From positions 124,001-188,000 of the forward strand of contig JAJNPV010000021.1 of the NCBI GenBank assembly GCA_021155195.1: a stretch of DNA of 64,000 nt, in the 5' to 3' direction. Numbering within the stretch: position 1 is the first letter of the stretch; the number at the start of each line of letters is the position of its first letter. Shown here in pieces: positions 26,803 through 36,561 of the stretch. A program made the translations under genes and the position numbers. The DNA comes from Ohtaekwangia sp. (GTDB lineage Bacteria > Bacteroidota > Bacteroidia > Cytophagales > Cyclobacteriaceae). The notes beneath the pieces are model-generated. The model searched no databases. It was not told where the DNA came from and saw only the letters and a list, made by a program, of their open reading frames with translations.

Positions 26803-27642
26803 ATGCCTTGGTTTAAACGCACCGACAAAGGAATCTTAACCCCCACAGAAGCGAAGCGCGAGGTGCCCGATGGGTTATGGTTTAAATCACCAGCCGGAAA
26901 GATTGTTCATACCCGCGAATTAAAAAATAATGCTTTCGTTGTACCCGAAGAAGAGTATCATGTAAAGATCGGATCGCAGGAATACTTCGAAATTCTGTTT
27001 GACAACAATGAGTTTACTGAGTTGGATGCCAACATGGAATCGGCAGACCCACTTAAGTTTACTGATACAAAAGCTTATCCCAAAAGAATAAAAGAATCGC
27101 AAGTCAAGACAAACCTGAAAGATGCTGTACGTACAGCCTATGGTAAAATGGGGGGACTCGACATCACCATCGCTTGTATGGACTTTAGCTTTATTGGCGG
27201 CTCCATGGGCTCTGTAGTAGGTGAAAAAATTGCACGTGCTATGGATCACAGTCTTAAAACTAAGATTCCAATGCTTATGATTTCGCGCTCAGGCGGAGCT
27301 CGCATGATGGAAGCAGGTCTGTCGCTTATGCAAATGGCAAAGACTTCAGCCAAAATTGCTTTGCTGGATGAGGCAAAGATTCCATACATCTCACTACTTA
27401 CTGATCCTACCACTGGTGGTGTTACTGCATCCTATGCGATGCTTGGTGATTTCAATATTGCAGAGCCTAATGCCTTAATTGGTTTTGCAGGCCCGCGCGT
27501 CATCCGCGAAACTATTGGAAAAGATTTACCGCAAGGATTCCAAAGCTCACAGTTTGTATTGGATCATGGCTTCCTCGATTTTATTATTGATCGCAGGAGT
27601 TTGAAAAGCAGGCTTGTTACTTTATTGAAGATGCTTCAGTAA
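26803..27642 (+). CDS. accD: Acetyl-CoA carboxylase carboxyltransferase subunit beta (no zinc ribbon cysteines)
   Basis: This 279-residue AccD transfers carboxyl from biotin to acetyl-CoA with AccA. The carboxyltransferase domain is intact: FSFIGGSMGSVVGEKIARAM, SRSGGARMMEAGLSLMQM, LTDPTTGGVTASYAMLGD and the oxyanion-hole stretch FAGPRVIRETIGKDLP. In the N-terminal region, where E. coli AccD has a four-cysteine zinc ribbon, this protein reads GLWFKSPAGKIVHTREL and NAFVVPEEEYHVKIG, without any of the four cysteines. I believe this is shared by related Bacteroidota. accA is not in the window. Confidence 0.93.
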   Translation: MPWFKRTDKGILTPTEAKREVPDGLWFKSPAGKIVHTRELKNNAFVVPEEEYHVKIGSQEYFEILFDNNEFTELDANMESADPLKFTDTKAYPKRIKESQVKTNLKDAVRTAYGKMGGLDITIACMDFSFIGGSMGSVVGEKIARAMDHSLKTKIPMLMISRSGGARMMEAGLSLMQMAKTSAKIALLDEAKIPYISLLTDPTTGGVTASYAMLGDFNIAEPNALIGFAGPRVIRETIGKDLPQGFQSSQFVLDHGFLDFIIDRRSLKSRLVTLLKMLQ

Positions 27643-27772
27643 TCTTTCTGAAACCTAGCCAACTTATTTAAACATTTCTGTTTGCTTATCAGATCATGAA
27701 GATGGCTACACACAACTGATCCGGTTTTACCGAGAACATTTTGAGGTGAAGCTAGGACTTACCAAAAAAAGC

Positions 27773-27800
27773 AGGGCTGATCATCAAAATGATCAGCCCT
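27773..27800 (+). terminator. Terminator hairpin downstream of accD
   Basis: A 12-bp perfect stem AGGGCTGATCAT/ATGATCAGCCCT with loop CAAA has a poly-A run before and ATTTTC after it, so it could act on both strands. Confidence 0.75.
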
Positions 27801-27937
27801 ATTTTCTCGGATAAACATCAACCGCATTGCTGACAAGTTGCTCTCGAGCAGAGTTGCGTTCTCTTTATGGCTGATGGTTAGGTCTAATAATTTTACAGAT
27901 AAAGTCACCAACTGTTTTTCAGAACATTACCTGAAAA

Positions 27938-27973
27938 TAAAAAAGGGCTTATTCTTTCGAATAGCCCTTTTTC
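27938..27973 (-). terminator. Terminator of the susC-susD-lipoprotein operon
   Basis: AAAAAGGGCT and AGCCCTTTTT flank a further 4-bp ATTC/GAAT helix with one bulged T. It lies just past the lipoprotein stop codon when read on the minus strand, with T-richness on that side. Confidence 0.75.
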
Positions 27974-27990
27974 AATTATAAAACTAATGA

Positions 27991-29013
27991 CTAGTTACAT
28001 GAACCACTTGGTGTAGTTGTTAACGTAGCTGGCCATGTACCTGTAGTTTTGGTTAATGTGGTTGTACCCGCATCCCCATAGGTATTTGTCCAGATAAAAG
28101 TAAGCGCGTTACCTGAAACACTTGTTATAGCAATCGTATAAGTTAATCCATACTGATCACCACCTTTAAAGGATAGGAAATCACATGCATCGCTCAAGCG
28201 GAGAGAACCCGTTGCTGGTGCATCAGCATACATAGCTGCATAAGTTCCAAAAGAGAAATCCGTTAAAGTATAACTACCTTCTGACCCCTCTGTGGCGGTT
28301 CCACTCCCATTCAACGTTCCTGGAAAAGGAACATTATTGCGAACCATATTTGAAGTGGAATAGGTATAGGCGCCCCCTAAATTTGAATTGCAAACAACAC
28401 CCCATGCATATTGGCAATTTGATCCTGGGAATTCGTTACAAACACTGGGAGACCATGAGTCAAACTTTCGTCCATCCTCGGTATATACAATCCACTTAAG
28501 CGCAAATACATCCCCCGCTAAAAAAGGACTTGCGGGAGTTCGACTTGGCTTTAAAGTATTGCTAAAAACAGAAACACTTGTACCGCAATAGTTATATGTA
28601 TTATTCTTATATAACTGATAAACATCATCTTGAGTGATCTTTACGGCTACATCCGTCCTGTTGGCCGGCACTGCACTACCTTCAACTGTTTTAAACAGCT
28701 TACCATCAGTACCACCATGTCTAGCTAACGCAGGGTTATTATCCACATCTACATAGCCTTCATCAAAGGTCAAATAGTACTCAATTTTTGTAACTGTGTT
28801 CGCTCCATCAATCGAGATCCATCGGAAATTAAGATCTAATGGTATTGCAGGTGAACCATTCACAAAACTGGCAGATGAAGCCGCTTGCTTAGTTGCATAG
28901 GTGTTTACACCCGTTTCCCATACTGGTATTACCTGCAGGCTATCATCCTTACAGGAAATGAAGCCTATGAGCAGACCAGCGCAAATCAATATTATTTTAT
29001 TTACTTTTTTCAT
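27991..29013 (-). CDS. SusCD-associated surface lipoprotein, unknown fold
   Basis: The start at 29013 (MKKVNKIILICAGLL) gives a 340-residue product with lipobox FISC near residue 22, followed by KDD, a lipoprotein signal. The mature part is beta-rich, with LDLNFRWISIDGANTVTKIE, DGRKFDSWSPSVCNEFPGSN, four or more cysteines and a Ser/Thr/Gly-rich C-terminus ending TTTPSGSCN. It does not match SusE/SusF clearly. It is the third gene of the operon, 13 bases after susD, and probably contributes to binding the operon's substrate at the cell surface. Confidence 0.7.
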   Translation of the reverse strand: MKKVNKIILICAGLLIGFISCKDDSLQVIPVWETGVNTYATKQAASSASFVNGSPAIPLDLNFRWISIDGANTVTKIEYYLTFDEGYVDVDNNPALARHGGTDGKLFKTVEGSAVPANRTDVAVKITQDDVYQLYKNNTYNYCGTSVSVFSNTLKPSRTPASPFLAGDVFALKWIVYTEDGRKFDSWSPSVCNEFPGSNCQYAWGVVCNSNLGGAYTYSTSNMVRNNVPFPGTLNGSGTATEGSEGSYTLTDFSFGTYAAMYADAPATGSLRLSDACDFLSFKGGDQYGLTYTIAITSVSGNALTFIWTNTYGDAGTTTLTKTTGTWPATLTTTPSGSCN

Positions 29014-29026
29014 TTCGTATTTGCTT

Positions 29027-30739
29027 TTATTTAACAAACTGGAATTTTAAAACATCCCAGAAAACTGGTCCAGACGCTGGATTATCATACGTTTTAGAAG
29101 GCGTATTTGGATTCAGGTTAAGTTCATCCTGAGCATATGGAATTGTCAATGCAAAGTTCCCAGGCAATTGAAGCGGATTTTGCAAATCTCCCGGTAAACC
29201 TGTTCTGCGGAATGTATTATACAACTCCATTCCATTACCTGTATTGCAAAACCACGCCTGTTTCAACGCAACCGACAACTTAGCTGAATTAGATGCTGCG
29301 TTTGTAAATTGTGTGGTCCAACCTGTTACATATGTGCTAATATTAGCTGATGTCATAGCCGTTGCTCCTGCATCCTTAGCCGCAAAGGTGTTAACCTTTG
29401 CAAATTGTTCATTCATTGCAGCGGTAAATAATTGAGTTGCACTCTGAGTTGGATGAGTAACGCCCAAGGTCAACATGGCTTCAATTTGCCAGAATTTAAC
29501 CATCCATGAAGTTGCAATTGGAAAAATACCATCCCCACGACCTTTATTATTATTAGCTGGCTCAGGAGAATCATCATATAAGCCACCATAAGGATATAAA
29601 CCATGTGCTGCACGAATATCCGTATCATTAGGAATACCAGATGGGTCGGCTCTATCTCTACCTAAAAAGCCTGCCAAATATTCTTTCTGAGCTGTTGTAA
29701 GCTCGGCTGGGGTTTTGCCATACAAGCCTTGACTTACATAATTGCTCAAAGGAAAGTAATTATAAATACAATCTGCCCGTTGTGAGCATGGAATCGTCTG
29801 TTTTTGAGTCGCATCCGCTGGATCAAGTACGTTTTTAGTCTGACGCTTAACATAGAAAGGCAAACGCGGATCATTGTTTTTCAAGAGTTCATACATCCAT
29901 TGATGTGACTGATATCCACCTCCGTAAGTCGCGGATGCCATCGCATAATTTGGATGACGATAATCAGGCGAAATAGATGAACTAAACTGGAATAGGAAAT
30001 CATCTGCAGCTGCAGTGATTAAACCAGCCTGGTCATTCATCAACGCCTGAATTGCTGCTGTGTTATTCTGAGTCAATCGGGTCTGTAGCAATAACTTTAG
30101 TTTTAATGATTTTGCAGCTTTAATCCATTTAGCTGCTGCCGCATTAGTTCCACCATAAATTACATCTCCTGTAATTGTAGGGCTAGGAAGTGCTAGATTA
30201 GCAATTGCTTTATCTAGATTGGCCAAACAGTCTGCATAAATTAATGCATCATCATCGTAAACAGGAGTTTTAATTTGAGGATTTGCGTCTCCTTTGAATG
30301 CTTCGGTATAAGGAATATCACCCCACCAATCAACCATTACACTAAACATATAAGCCTTCAGAACCTGGGCAATACCAAGGTATCTTGGTTGATCTGATTT
30401 ACCATCCCCGTTTGCATCTACATCAACTGCTTGAATCAATTTGTCAAGATCCTTTAGTGGCCCTACATACAAGCTATTCCAGGTTCCATTCCAAGATTGA
30501 TTGTTGAAAAAGAAATTGTCACTAGCATCGGTTTGAACAGTAAAGCCCATACCGGTGCTATTAAAGTTACCCACTAATGAGGCAATTCCGTCAACCTCTA
30601 CGTTATTCAACAGCAAGGCTGGTGATACAGAGGAAGGATTGTTAGGGTCAGTGTTTATATCCAAATCAAACAAATCGCAGCTTGATACGGAAAAGAGGAA
30701 CACTACCCCCATTAATATACTTAAACTTTTACGTTTCAT
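29027..30739 (-). CDS. susD: SusD/RagB-type nutrient-binding lipoprotein
   Basis: The start at 30739 gives MKRKSLSILMGVVFLFSVSS followed by lipobox C, a 570-residue lipoprotein. The phrase DLDINTDPNNPSSVSPALLL after the lipid cysteine is the hallmark of the SusD-like group that lacks strong sugar specificity. TPR-type helices follow (AKWIKAAKSLKLKLLLQTRL). The C-terminus NPNTPSKTYDNPASGPVFWD fits the family. It caps the SusC barrel and delivers a ligand. Substrate is unknown; no glycoside hydrolase or peptidase sits in the operon. The gene follows susC by 37 bases. Confidence 0.9.
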   Translation of the reverse strand: MKRKSLSILMGVVFLFSVSSCDLFDLDINTDPNNPSSVSPALLLNNVEVDGIASLVGNFNSTGMGFTVQTDASDNFFFNNQSWNGTWNSLYVGPLKDLDKLIQAVDVDANGDGKSDQPRYLGIAQVLKAYMFSVMVDWWGDIPYTEAFKGDANPQIKTPVYDDDALIYADCLANLDKAIANLALPSPTITGDVIYGGTNAAAAKWIKAAKSLKLKLLLQTRLTQNNTAAIQALMNDQAGLITAAADDFLFQFSSSISPDYRHPNYAMASATYGGGYQSHQWMYELLKNNDPRLPFYVKRQTKNVLDPADATQKQTIPCSQRADCIYNYFPLSNYVSQGLYGKTPAELTTAQKEYLAGFLGRDRADPSGIPNDTDIRAAHGLYPYGGLYDDSPEPANNNKGRGDGIFPIATSWMVKFWQIEAMLTLGVTHPTQSATQLFTAAMNEQFAKVNTFAAKDAGATAMTSANISTYVTGWTTQFTNAASNSAKLSVALKQAWFCNTGNGMELYNTFRRTGLPGDLQNPLQLPGNFALTIPYAQDELNLNPNTPSKTYDNPASGPVFWDVLKFQFVK

Positions 30740-30776
30740 ATTTTTCTGTTTATATCGATTAAACATTCCCTTTTGA

Positions 30777-33700
30777 TCAGAACGTTAATGAGAGGTTAAA
30801 TCCATAACGCTTGGTGGTAGGGGTTGCACCATACTCAAAACCCTGAATGTTAGAATCAGAAGCTTCGCTCAAGAACTCAGGATCAAGATTCAAATCTTGC
30901 ATTACATTAGGTGCTTTCCACCATAAGTTTCTGCCTGACACCGAAATACGCGCTGACCCAAACGGAGTTTTTGCCAAGATAGCCTTAGGAATTTTATATC
31001 CTAAACTTACTTCACGGAGACGAATTACTGTTCCGTCATAGATATTAACCTCGTCTGCTCCATATGCGCCCCATCCATTGCTAAAGTGGGAGTCAAATGC
31101 AGTTACCGGAGTTGTGTTCTTGATCTTGTTACCCTGATCATCCAAAACAGCTTCATAGGTACCTGGGTCACCGTAAACACCAGGAACAATCCGTAATGCT
31201 TCACGTTCAGCTTGGAAAGCCAATTGACCTCGAAGCACTAATGAAGCTCCAGTGAATGAATAGAAATCACCACCTTGTTTCCAATCGATCAATGCCGATA
31301 AAGTAAATCCCTTCCAGGATAAGGTATTCGTCCAACCCAAGTTGAAATCAGGATTTGGATTTCCTATAATAGTAGACTTAGCTGCGTTGAAAGGCATACC
31401 AGTATCCTTATCGATCAAAATGTTTCCTTCCTCATCGCGTGCTTGAGCTGTTCCAAAGATTTGACCATAAGGTTGGCCATTTCTATGAATAGTACCAAAC
31501 GTTGAAGCAGCACCACCAATGAAAATTTCACCGGTTGGCCCTGCGTCTACCACCTCTGTACGAATACGAGAGAAGGCAACATAAGAATTCCACGTAAAGC
31601 CACTTGCTGTCGAGATAGGCGTGGCATCAAAACCAATCTCAAATCCCTTATTGTCAAGACGGCCAACGTTAACCCACTCCTGGCTAAAGCCCGAAGAACG
31701 GGTTACTGAAGCCTGAGCAATTTGTTCGGTAGACTGGCGGTGGAAATAAGTAAGATCTAGACCAATCTTATTATTTAGGAATTTCAGATCAGTACCTACT
31801 TCATACTCAGTGGTAAACTCAGGTTTTAGGGCTGGATTACCCAAGGTATTTTGTAGACCGGCACGGTTTGTAAAAGTACCAGCTGGCGTAGTATAAGGAG
31901 TATTAATGAAAAAATTCGTGTTTGTTCTGTAAGGACCTGCATCGTTACCTACTTTGGTAGTGGCCAATCTTAATTTACCAGAACTCAACACAGTGTTTGG
32001 AATCGAAAGAGCATCGGAAAACATAAAAGAAATGCTGGCTCCAGGATAGAAGTAGCTATTGTTTTCTTTTGGCAAGGTTGATGACCAATCGTTGCGACCA
32101 ACAAGGGTCAAAAATAGATAATCCTTATACGACAAAGTCATATCAAAATAGGCACCATACAGTCTTCTCAACGAATGGAAATCATAATTTGATTGTTGTT
32201 GAGACGTAGCACTTGTAAGATATAGACCGGGCTGAATCAACTGATTACCTGTTATTTTCCTACGTGATAACTCGCGCTGGTTATTATTAAATCCAACTAA
32301 AGCTCTAATATTCAAATCTTCATTGATGTCCTTGTTAATTGTTGCTATGTAGTTAAAATCGAGCTCCGTATTAGTCAAGTCTTCTGTCCAAACTCTTCCT
32401 AAGGGAATAGCTGACCCACCCGGACGATTGATGCTCCTTCTGGCTTCTGAGTAGGTATTAACTCCACCCTTTACCATCAATTCTAACCATGATGTAACAT
32501 CGTATTTAGCGGTAATATTACCATACACACGATTTACATCACTTGTATAAATATTATACTTGGCAATCCAAAGTGGATTATCCAACGCACGATAAAACAT
32601 ATTTGATCCATCAACCGGGCTTTCGAAAGGAAGTCCATTCAAGTCAAAATTTCTCGGTAAATAGAATAGACGGGCATAAATAGATGAAGAACCATCACCT
32701 CCATAATAATCATTGAACGCACTAGCGGCAGACTGAGGAGACTTTTGAGAGGTCTTTACATAATTAACATTACCCGACAAGAATAGTCCATTCTCCAAAG
32801 TTGAGCTACCTCCAAAATATAAGGTTGTTCGTGTAGCTTCTTGATTTGGAACGATGCCCTCTTGATTCATACGGGAAAAACCAGCATTGATGGACGATTT
32901 TTCATTACCACTGCTAATATTAAGTGAGTTTTCAACCTGCTTGCCTGTTTTAAAAAATCCTCCTACTATGTCATGTGGCTCAATTTTATAGGCAGCAGGA
33001 TATCCATCGGCATCCATTAATTCTGGAAATAAAGCTTGTGAGCCTAATCCTACAGGGAAACCATTAGAGGTAATCGGATTTGGCGCAAATCCATCTGGAT
33101 AAGGCGTTCCTGCCTTAGTACCAGTTCCAAAAATACCAGTTCCTGTATAGGTGCCATAAGTTTTGTTATAATTGGTTCCATACTGTGCATTCAACCGATC
33201 AACATGGTCAGGAAAAGGAGCTCCCCAGTTTCCGATAAAACCACCGTTATATACCTGGTTTGAACCTTGAGTATAAACATCCTGGTAATTTGGAATACCT
33301 GAAACTTCCGTGAAGTTTAAAGAGCCATTGTAAGTAATTTCCATGCCTTTTTTGGTGTTTTTCTTGCCTGCCTTGGTAGTAATAACCACCACACCATTTG
33401 TTGCACGTGAACCATATAATGCAGCCGCTGCAGCACCTTTCAATACCGTTAACGACTCAATATTATTTGGGTCAATGTCGAACGCACGGTTAGAAAATAC
33501 GGTGTTTTCAGAAGAGCCCCCAGTTGAGTTCACCGAATTATCGAACGGAATACCATCGACAACAAAAAGCGGCTGCGTATTACCGGTTAAGGATGATGCA
33601 CCACGAATGTTAATCTTGGTTGATTGACCAGGAGCACCACCACCACCAACAATATTTACACCAGGCATTTTACCTTGTAAAGCTCTAAGTGGATCAACCT

Positions 33701-34103
33701 CGGATCGCTGAGAAATTTTATCAGCACTAACTCCAGCAACAGAATAGCCAAGCGCTTTCTTTTCACGCTCAATACCTACCGCTGTAACAACTACTTCGGT
33801 TAGTTGCTGCACATCCAGACCAAGGCCAACGTCAACAGTTGAACGTTCTCCAATCGCAGCTTCCTGAGTCTGAAGGCCAATAAAAGAGAACACCAAAGTG
33901 CCACCAGCTGAGGGCACTGTTAGTCTGTAGTTACCATCGGCATCGGTAACTGTTCCATTTGTGGTTCCTTTAAGAACCACGTTTACTCCGGGTATAGAAG
34001 AACCATCTTCAGCAGATGTCACTCTACCCGAAACCACCCGATCTTGAGCCCAAGCACTGAGCACAAAAACGAATGAGAAGCACAATAGTAAAAACTTCTT
34101 CAT
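30777..34103 (-). CDS. susC: SusC/RagA TonB-dependent outer-membrane transporter
   Basis: This 1108-residue protein has signal peptide MKKFLLLCFSFVFVLSAWAQ, then a carboxypeptidase-regulatory-like domain (VVSGRVTSAEDGSSIPGVNV to about residue 100), the TonB-box area EVVVTAVGIEREKKALGYS, the plug (PGVNIVGGGGAPGQSTKINI RG and PLFVVDGIPFDNS) and a 22-strand barrel ending YGFNLSLTF. It imports the ligand captured by SusD using TonB energy. First gene of a three-gene operon. No sigma/anti-sigma pair or hybrid sensor lies beside it. Confidence 0.95.
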   Translation of the reverse strand: MKKFLLLCFSFVFVLSAWAQDRVVSGRVTSAEDGSSIPGVNVVLKGTTNGTVTDADGNYRLTVPSAGGTLVFSFIGLQTQEAAIGERSTVDVGLGLDVQQLTEVVVTAVGIEREKKALGYSVAGVSADKISQRSEVDPLRALQGKMPGVNIVGGGGAPGQSTKINIRGASSLTGNTQPLFVVDGIPFDNSVNSTGGSSENTVFSNRAFDIDPNNIESLTVLKGAAAAALYGSRATNGVVVITTKAGKKNTKKGMEITYNGSLNFTEVSGIPNYQDVYTQGSNQVYNGGFIGNWGAPFPDHVDRLNAQYGTNYNKTYGTYTGTGIFGTGTKAGTPYPDGFAPNPITSNGFPVGLGSQALFPELMDADGYPAAYKIEPHDIVGGFFKTGKQVENSLNISSGNEKSSINAGFSRMNQEGIVPNQEATRTTLYFGGSSTLENGLFLSGNVNYVKTSQKSPQSAASAFNDYYGGDGSSSIYARLFYLPRNFDLNGLPFESPVDGSNMFYRALDNPLWIAKYNIYTSDVNRVYGNITAKYDVTSWLELMVKGGVNTYSEARRSINRPGGSAIPLGRVWTEDLTNTELDFNYIATINKDINEDLNIRALVGFNNNQRELSRRKITGNQLIQPGLYLTSATSQQQSNYDFHSLRRLYGAYFDMTLSYKDYLFLTLVGRNDWSSTLPKENNSYFYPGASISFMFSDALSIPNTVLSSGKLRLATTKVGNDAGPYRTNTNFFINTPYTTPAGTFTNRAGLQNTLGNPALKPEFTTEYEVGTDLKFLNNKIGLDLTYFHRQSTEQIAQASVTRSSGFSQEWVNVGRLDNKGFEIGFDATPISTASGFTWNSYVAFSRIRTEVVDAGPTGEIFIGGAASTFGTIHRNGQPYGQIFGTAQARDEEGNILIDKDTGMPFNAAKSTIIGNPNPDFNLGWTNTLSWKGFTLSALIDWKQGGDFYSFTGASLVLRGQLAFQAEREALRIVPGVYGDPGTYEAVLDDQGNKIKNTTPVTAFDSHFSNGWGAYGADEVNIYDGTVIRLREVSLGYKIPKAILAKTPFGSARISVSGRNLWWKAPNVMQDLNLDPEFLSEASDSNIQGFEYGATPTTKRYGFNLSLTF

Positions 34104-34383
34104 AGGTTAAGGTTTAAGTTTAAAATGAAGGTGTAAGTTAATTGATAATTTCTTAACAGAAAATACTTTCCAAATGAAAAAAATGAAATTTGCTTCTAAG
34201 AAAGTTATTGTTTGCCCTACAACCTTCGTTTGCATACTATCAAAAAATCAATTTTTATCGTTTAATATTTTTTTTAAAAAAAGGTTAAAAAAATTAGCCA
34301 TAGCTCAGTCAAAGGCCATATTATGCAAAAAGCACCCCCAATTTTGGGGGTGCTTTTAAAAAATCCGATGTATTTTTTGGATA
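34104..34383. other. Intergenic region upstream of susC
   Basis: This AT-rich gap of 280 bases holds the upstream region of susC (minus) and the rpmA terminator. No clear TTTG-N19-TAnnTTTG pair and no gene was found. A 61-codon frame at 34174 is basic and low-complexity and is not credible. Confidence 0.6.
34328..34357 (-). terminator. Terminator of rplU-rpmA
   Basis: A 13-bp perfect stem, AAAAGCACCCCCA with TGGGGGTGCTTTT, has a 4-base loop ATTT and lies 26 bases past the rpmA stop on the minus strand; T runs on both sides could make it bidirectional. Confidence 0.85.
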
Positions 34384-34641
34384 CTAAGCCTCAGCCTGAA
34401 CCGAAACAAAAGATTTATTCTCTTTTCCTTTCTTAAACACAACTGTACCAGGAATAAGAGCAAATAGAGTATGATCCTTACCGATCCCCACATTACGACC
34501 TGGATTATGCTTTGTGCCGCGCTGGCGTACGATAATATTTCCTGCTATTACCTTTTGGCCACCAAATACCTTGATACCAAGCCTCTTACTTTCCGACTCG
34601 CGTCCGTTCTTTACTTTACCTTCACCTTTCTTATGTGCCAT
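34384..34641 (-). CDS. rpmA: 50S ribosomal protein L27
   Basis: This 85-residue L27 starts MAHKKGEGKVKNGRESESKR, directly with MAHKKG and without the cleaved Firmicutes-type extension. It continues GIKVFGGQKVIAGNIIVRQRG and HNPGRNVGIGKDHTLFAL. The N-terminus reaches the peptidyl-transferase centre. It follows rplU by 31 bases. Confidence 0.95.
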   Translation of the reverse strand: MAHKKGEGKVKNGRESESKRLGIKVFGGQKVIAGNIIVRQRGTKHNPGRNVGIGKDHTLFALIPGTVVFKKGKENKSFVSVQAEA

Positions 34642-34672
34642 AACCTATTTCAGATTTATGATTTGTTGGATA

Positions 34673-34981
34673 TTAACCGATTGCTTCAATTTGAACTTTA
34701 GTGAACTGCTGGCGATGCCCATTCTTTACGGCATAGCCCTTTCTGCGCTTCTTTTTGAAGATGATTACTTTATCACCCTTCACATGTTCTAATATCTTTC
34801 CAGATACTTTAATACCTTTTACAGTAGGGGCGCCAACTTCTACGCTTCCATCATTGTCCAAAAGAAGAACCTTATCAAACGAAACGCTTGAACCAGCCTC
34901 GCCTTCCATTTTGGGAGCGTATATATATTGGTCTTTAGCCACCTTAAACTGCTTTCCTGCAACGTCAACTATTGCGTACAT
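34673..34981 (-). CDS. rplU: 50S ribosomal protein L21
   Basis: Started at 34981 (MYAIVDVAGKQFKVAKDQYI), the product has 102 residues, the usual L21 length. The longer frame from 35020 is rejected because it runs into the promoter. Conserved parts include VGAPTVKGIKVSGKILEHVK GDK and KKRRKGYAVKNGHRQQFTKV. First gene of rplU-rpmA. Confidence 0.95.
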   Translation of the reverse strand: MYAIVDVAGKQFKVAKDQYIYAPKMEGEAGSSVSFDKVLLLDNDGSVEVGAPTVKGIKVSGKILEHVKGDKVIIFKKKRRKGYAVKNGHRQQFTKVQIEAIG

Positions 34982-35006
34982 GTTATTGATTTTTAAAAAT
35001 GGACTG

Positions 35007-35037
35007 CAAAGATAACTCAATCAATTTGAAAAGCAAA
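35007..35037 (-). promoter_or_regulatory. Promoter of rplU-rpmA
   Basis: On the minus strand TTTG (35037-35034) is followed after 19 bases by TATCTTTG (35014-35007), a perfect match to the Bacteroidota consensus, 25 bases before the L21 start. Confidence 0.75.
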
Positions 35038-35514
35038 AGCGAAACCCAAAATCAATTACAAGCACCTAAAAAGCTCGATTTTAGCACTTATTCGAATATT
35101 TTGACATCACCAGTACTTGCAAAGAGTAACAGCTAAATGCCCTTGCAAATTAGATGGGTTTCTCAGTCATTAAATTCGAATGGAGAAACGCTAACAATTT
35201 TATCCTCTCAAACTAATAAAATGGAGGCTAAAAAAAATCGATTTTTTTTCATCTCATCTATTAATTGATGAATGAATTTAAAACAACTATCTACCAAACA
35301 CTTACATGAAAAGTACATGATGAAAGGAGATTTTGCATAAAAAACACCCCTTTGTTTTTCCTTCATCATTTCGAATATTTGTCGATGGTGTTGTTTCGAT
35401 TGCTGACTCTTCTCACAATCTCCGCTCGCTAAAAAAATTTGTATTAACTGCATACTAAAAGCACCAGCTTTTGTTTGCCAAAACATATAGTCAACCTTTT
35501 AAAGATATTTTACA
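35038..35514. other. Long non-coding gap upstream of nrdB
   Basis: This is a 477-base AT-rich stretch. A 92-codon minus-strand frame (35208-35486) has unnatural composition and is rejected. A small hairpin AAAAGC/GCTTTT lies at 35457-35472, about 45 bases before nrdB. No clear NrdR box pair, riboswitch or promoter consensus was recognised, although a leader controlling the reductase would be expected here. Confidence 0.5.
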
Positions 35515-36504
35515 ATGGGTCAATCACTACAGGAAGAACCAATTTTGAAAGAAAACAAAGACCGCTTTGTCCTTTTCCCAATCAAACATCATAACATCTG
35601 GAAGTATTATAAACAGGCGGAGGCCAGCTTCTGGACGGCTGAAGAGATTGATTTAGGGCAGGATATGAAAGATTGGGTTGCCCTAAATGATGGTGAACGA
35701 CATTTCATCACCCATGTGCTTGCCTTTTTTGCAGCCAGCGATGGAATTGTGAATGAAAATCTGGCCGAGCACTTTGTAGGCGAAGTGCAATACACTGAAG
35801 CAAAATTTTTCTACGGATTTCAAATTGCCATTGAAAATATTCACTCTGAAACGTATTCGCTTTTGATTGATACCTATGTAAAAGATCCAAAAGAGAAAGA
35901 CAAGTTGTTTCACGCTATTGAAACGATGGATTGCGTAAAGAAGAAAGCTGACTGGGCACTGCGGTGGATTGATCAGGGAAGTTTTCAAGAGCGATTGATT
36001 GCCTTTGCTGCCGTGGAAGGAATCTTCTTCTCCGGTTCATTCTGTTCCATTTTTTGGTTGAAGAAACGTGGCCTTATGCCAGGCCTGACCTTCTCTAACG
36101 AATTGATCAGCCGAGACGAGGGTCTTCATTGCGATTTCGCTTGCCACCTTTACACAGAGCATGTGGTAAACAAATTGCCGGTTGACAAAGTGATTGATAT
36201 CATAAAAGATGCTGTGGAAATTGAGAAGGAGTTTGTAACCGATGCACTTCCGGTTAATTTGATTGGCATGAATGCGGAACAAATGCGCCAATACATCGAG
36301 TTTGTTGCGGATCGTTTGTTAAATGAATTGGTGGGCAAGAAAATCTACAACACTACCAATCCATTTGATTTTATGGATATGATTTCGCTACGCGGAAAAA
36401 CTAATTTCTTCGAGAAGCGAGTAGCTGAATACCAAAAAGCTGGAGTAATGAACAGTATGGAAAAAGATTCGTCTCCTAAATTTTCACTAAACGAAGATTT
36501 TTAA
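35515..36504 (+). CDS. nrdB: Ribonucleotide reductase class I, beta subunit
   Basis: This 329-residue R2 protein houses the di-iron/tyrosyl-radical cofactor. Seen are AEASFWTAEEIDLGQDMKDW (first metal carboxylate), EAKFFYGFQIAIENIHSETY SLLI, whose Glu, His and Tyr fit metal and radical positions, and SRDEGLHCDFACHLY with the second Glu/His pair. The C-terminal tail ending FSLNEDF is the usual R1-binding peptide. nrdA follows by 57 bases, so the pair is co-transcribed in the order B-A. Confidence 0.95.
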   Translation: MGQSLQEEPILKENKDRFVLFPIKHHNIWKYYKQAEASFWTAEEIDLGQDMKDWVALNDGERHFITHVLAFFAASDGIVNENLAEHFVGEVQYTEAKFFYGFQIAIENIHSETYSLLIDTYVKDPKEKDKLFHAIETMDCVKKKADWALRWIDQGSFQERLIAFAAVEGIFFSGSFCSIFWLKKRGLMPGLTFSNELISRDEGLHCDFACHLYTEHVVNKLPVDKVIDIIKDAVEIEKEFVTDALPVNLIGMNAEQMRQYIEFVADRLLNELVGKKIYNTTNPFDFMDMISLRGKTNFFEKRVAEYQKAGVMNSMEKDSSPKFSLNEDF

Positions 36505-36561
36505 TACATTCGACTTACCATTTTTTAAACTTATTTTTTACCAACACAACCCTACTAAATA

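Larger units (their letters stand above)
27643..27990. other. Intergenic region with two terminators
   Basis: This 348-base gap between accD and the convergent lipoprotein gene holds two hairpins and no convincing gene. A 48-codon open stretch (27659-27829, plus) lacks a start codon and runs through the first hairpin, so at most it is a gene remnant. Confidence 0.7.

Noticed and set aside
27659..27829. Protein-like frame after accD (LIRFYREHFEVKLG)
   Set aside because: No start codon and it runs through a perfect terminator hairpin; at most a gene remnant.
35208..35486. 92-codon minus-strand frame upstream of nrdB
   Set aside because: Composition is unnatural (scattered Cys, Gln and His, no domain), no ribosome-binding site, and it lies wholly in the AT-rich leader region.
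35038..35514. NrdR boxes or a riboswitch upstream of nrdB
   Set aside because: No paired 16-bp boxes and no recognised aptamer core could be found by eye.
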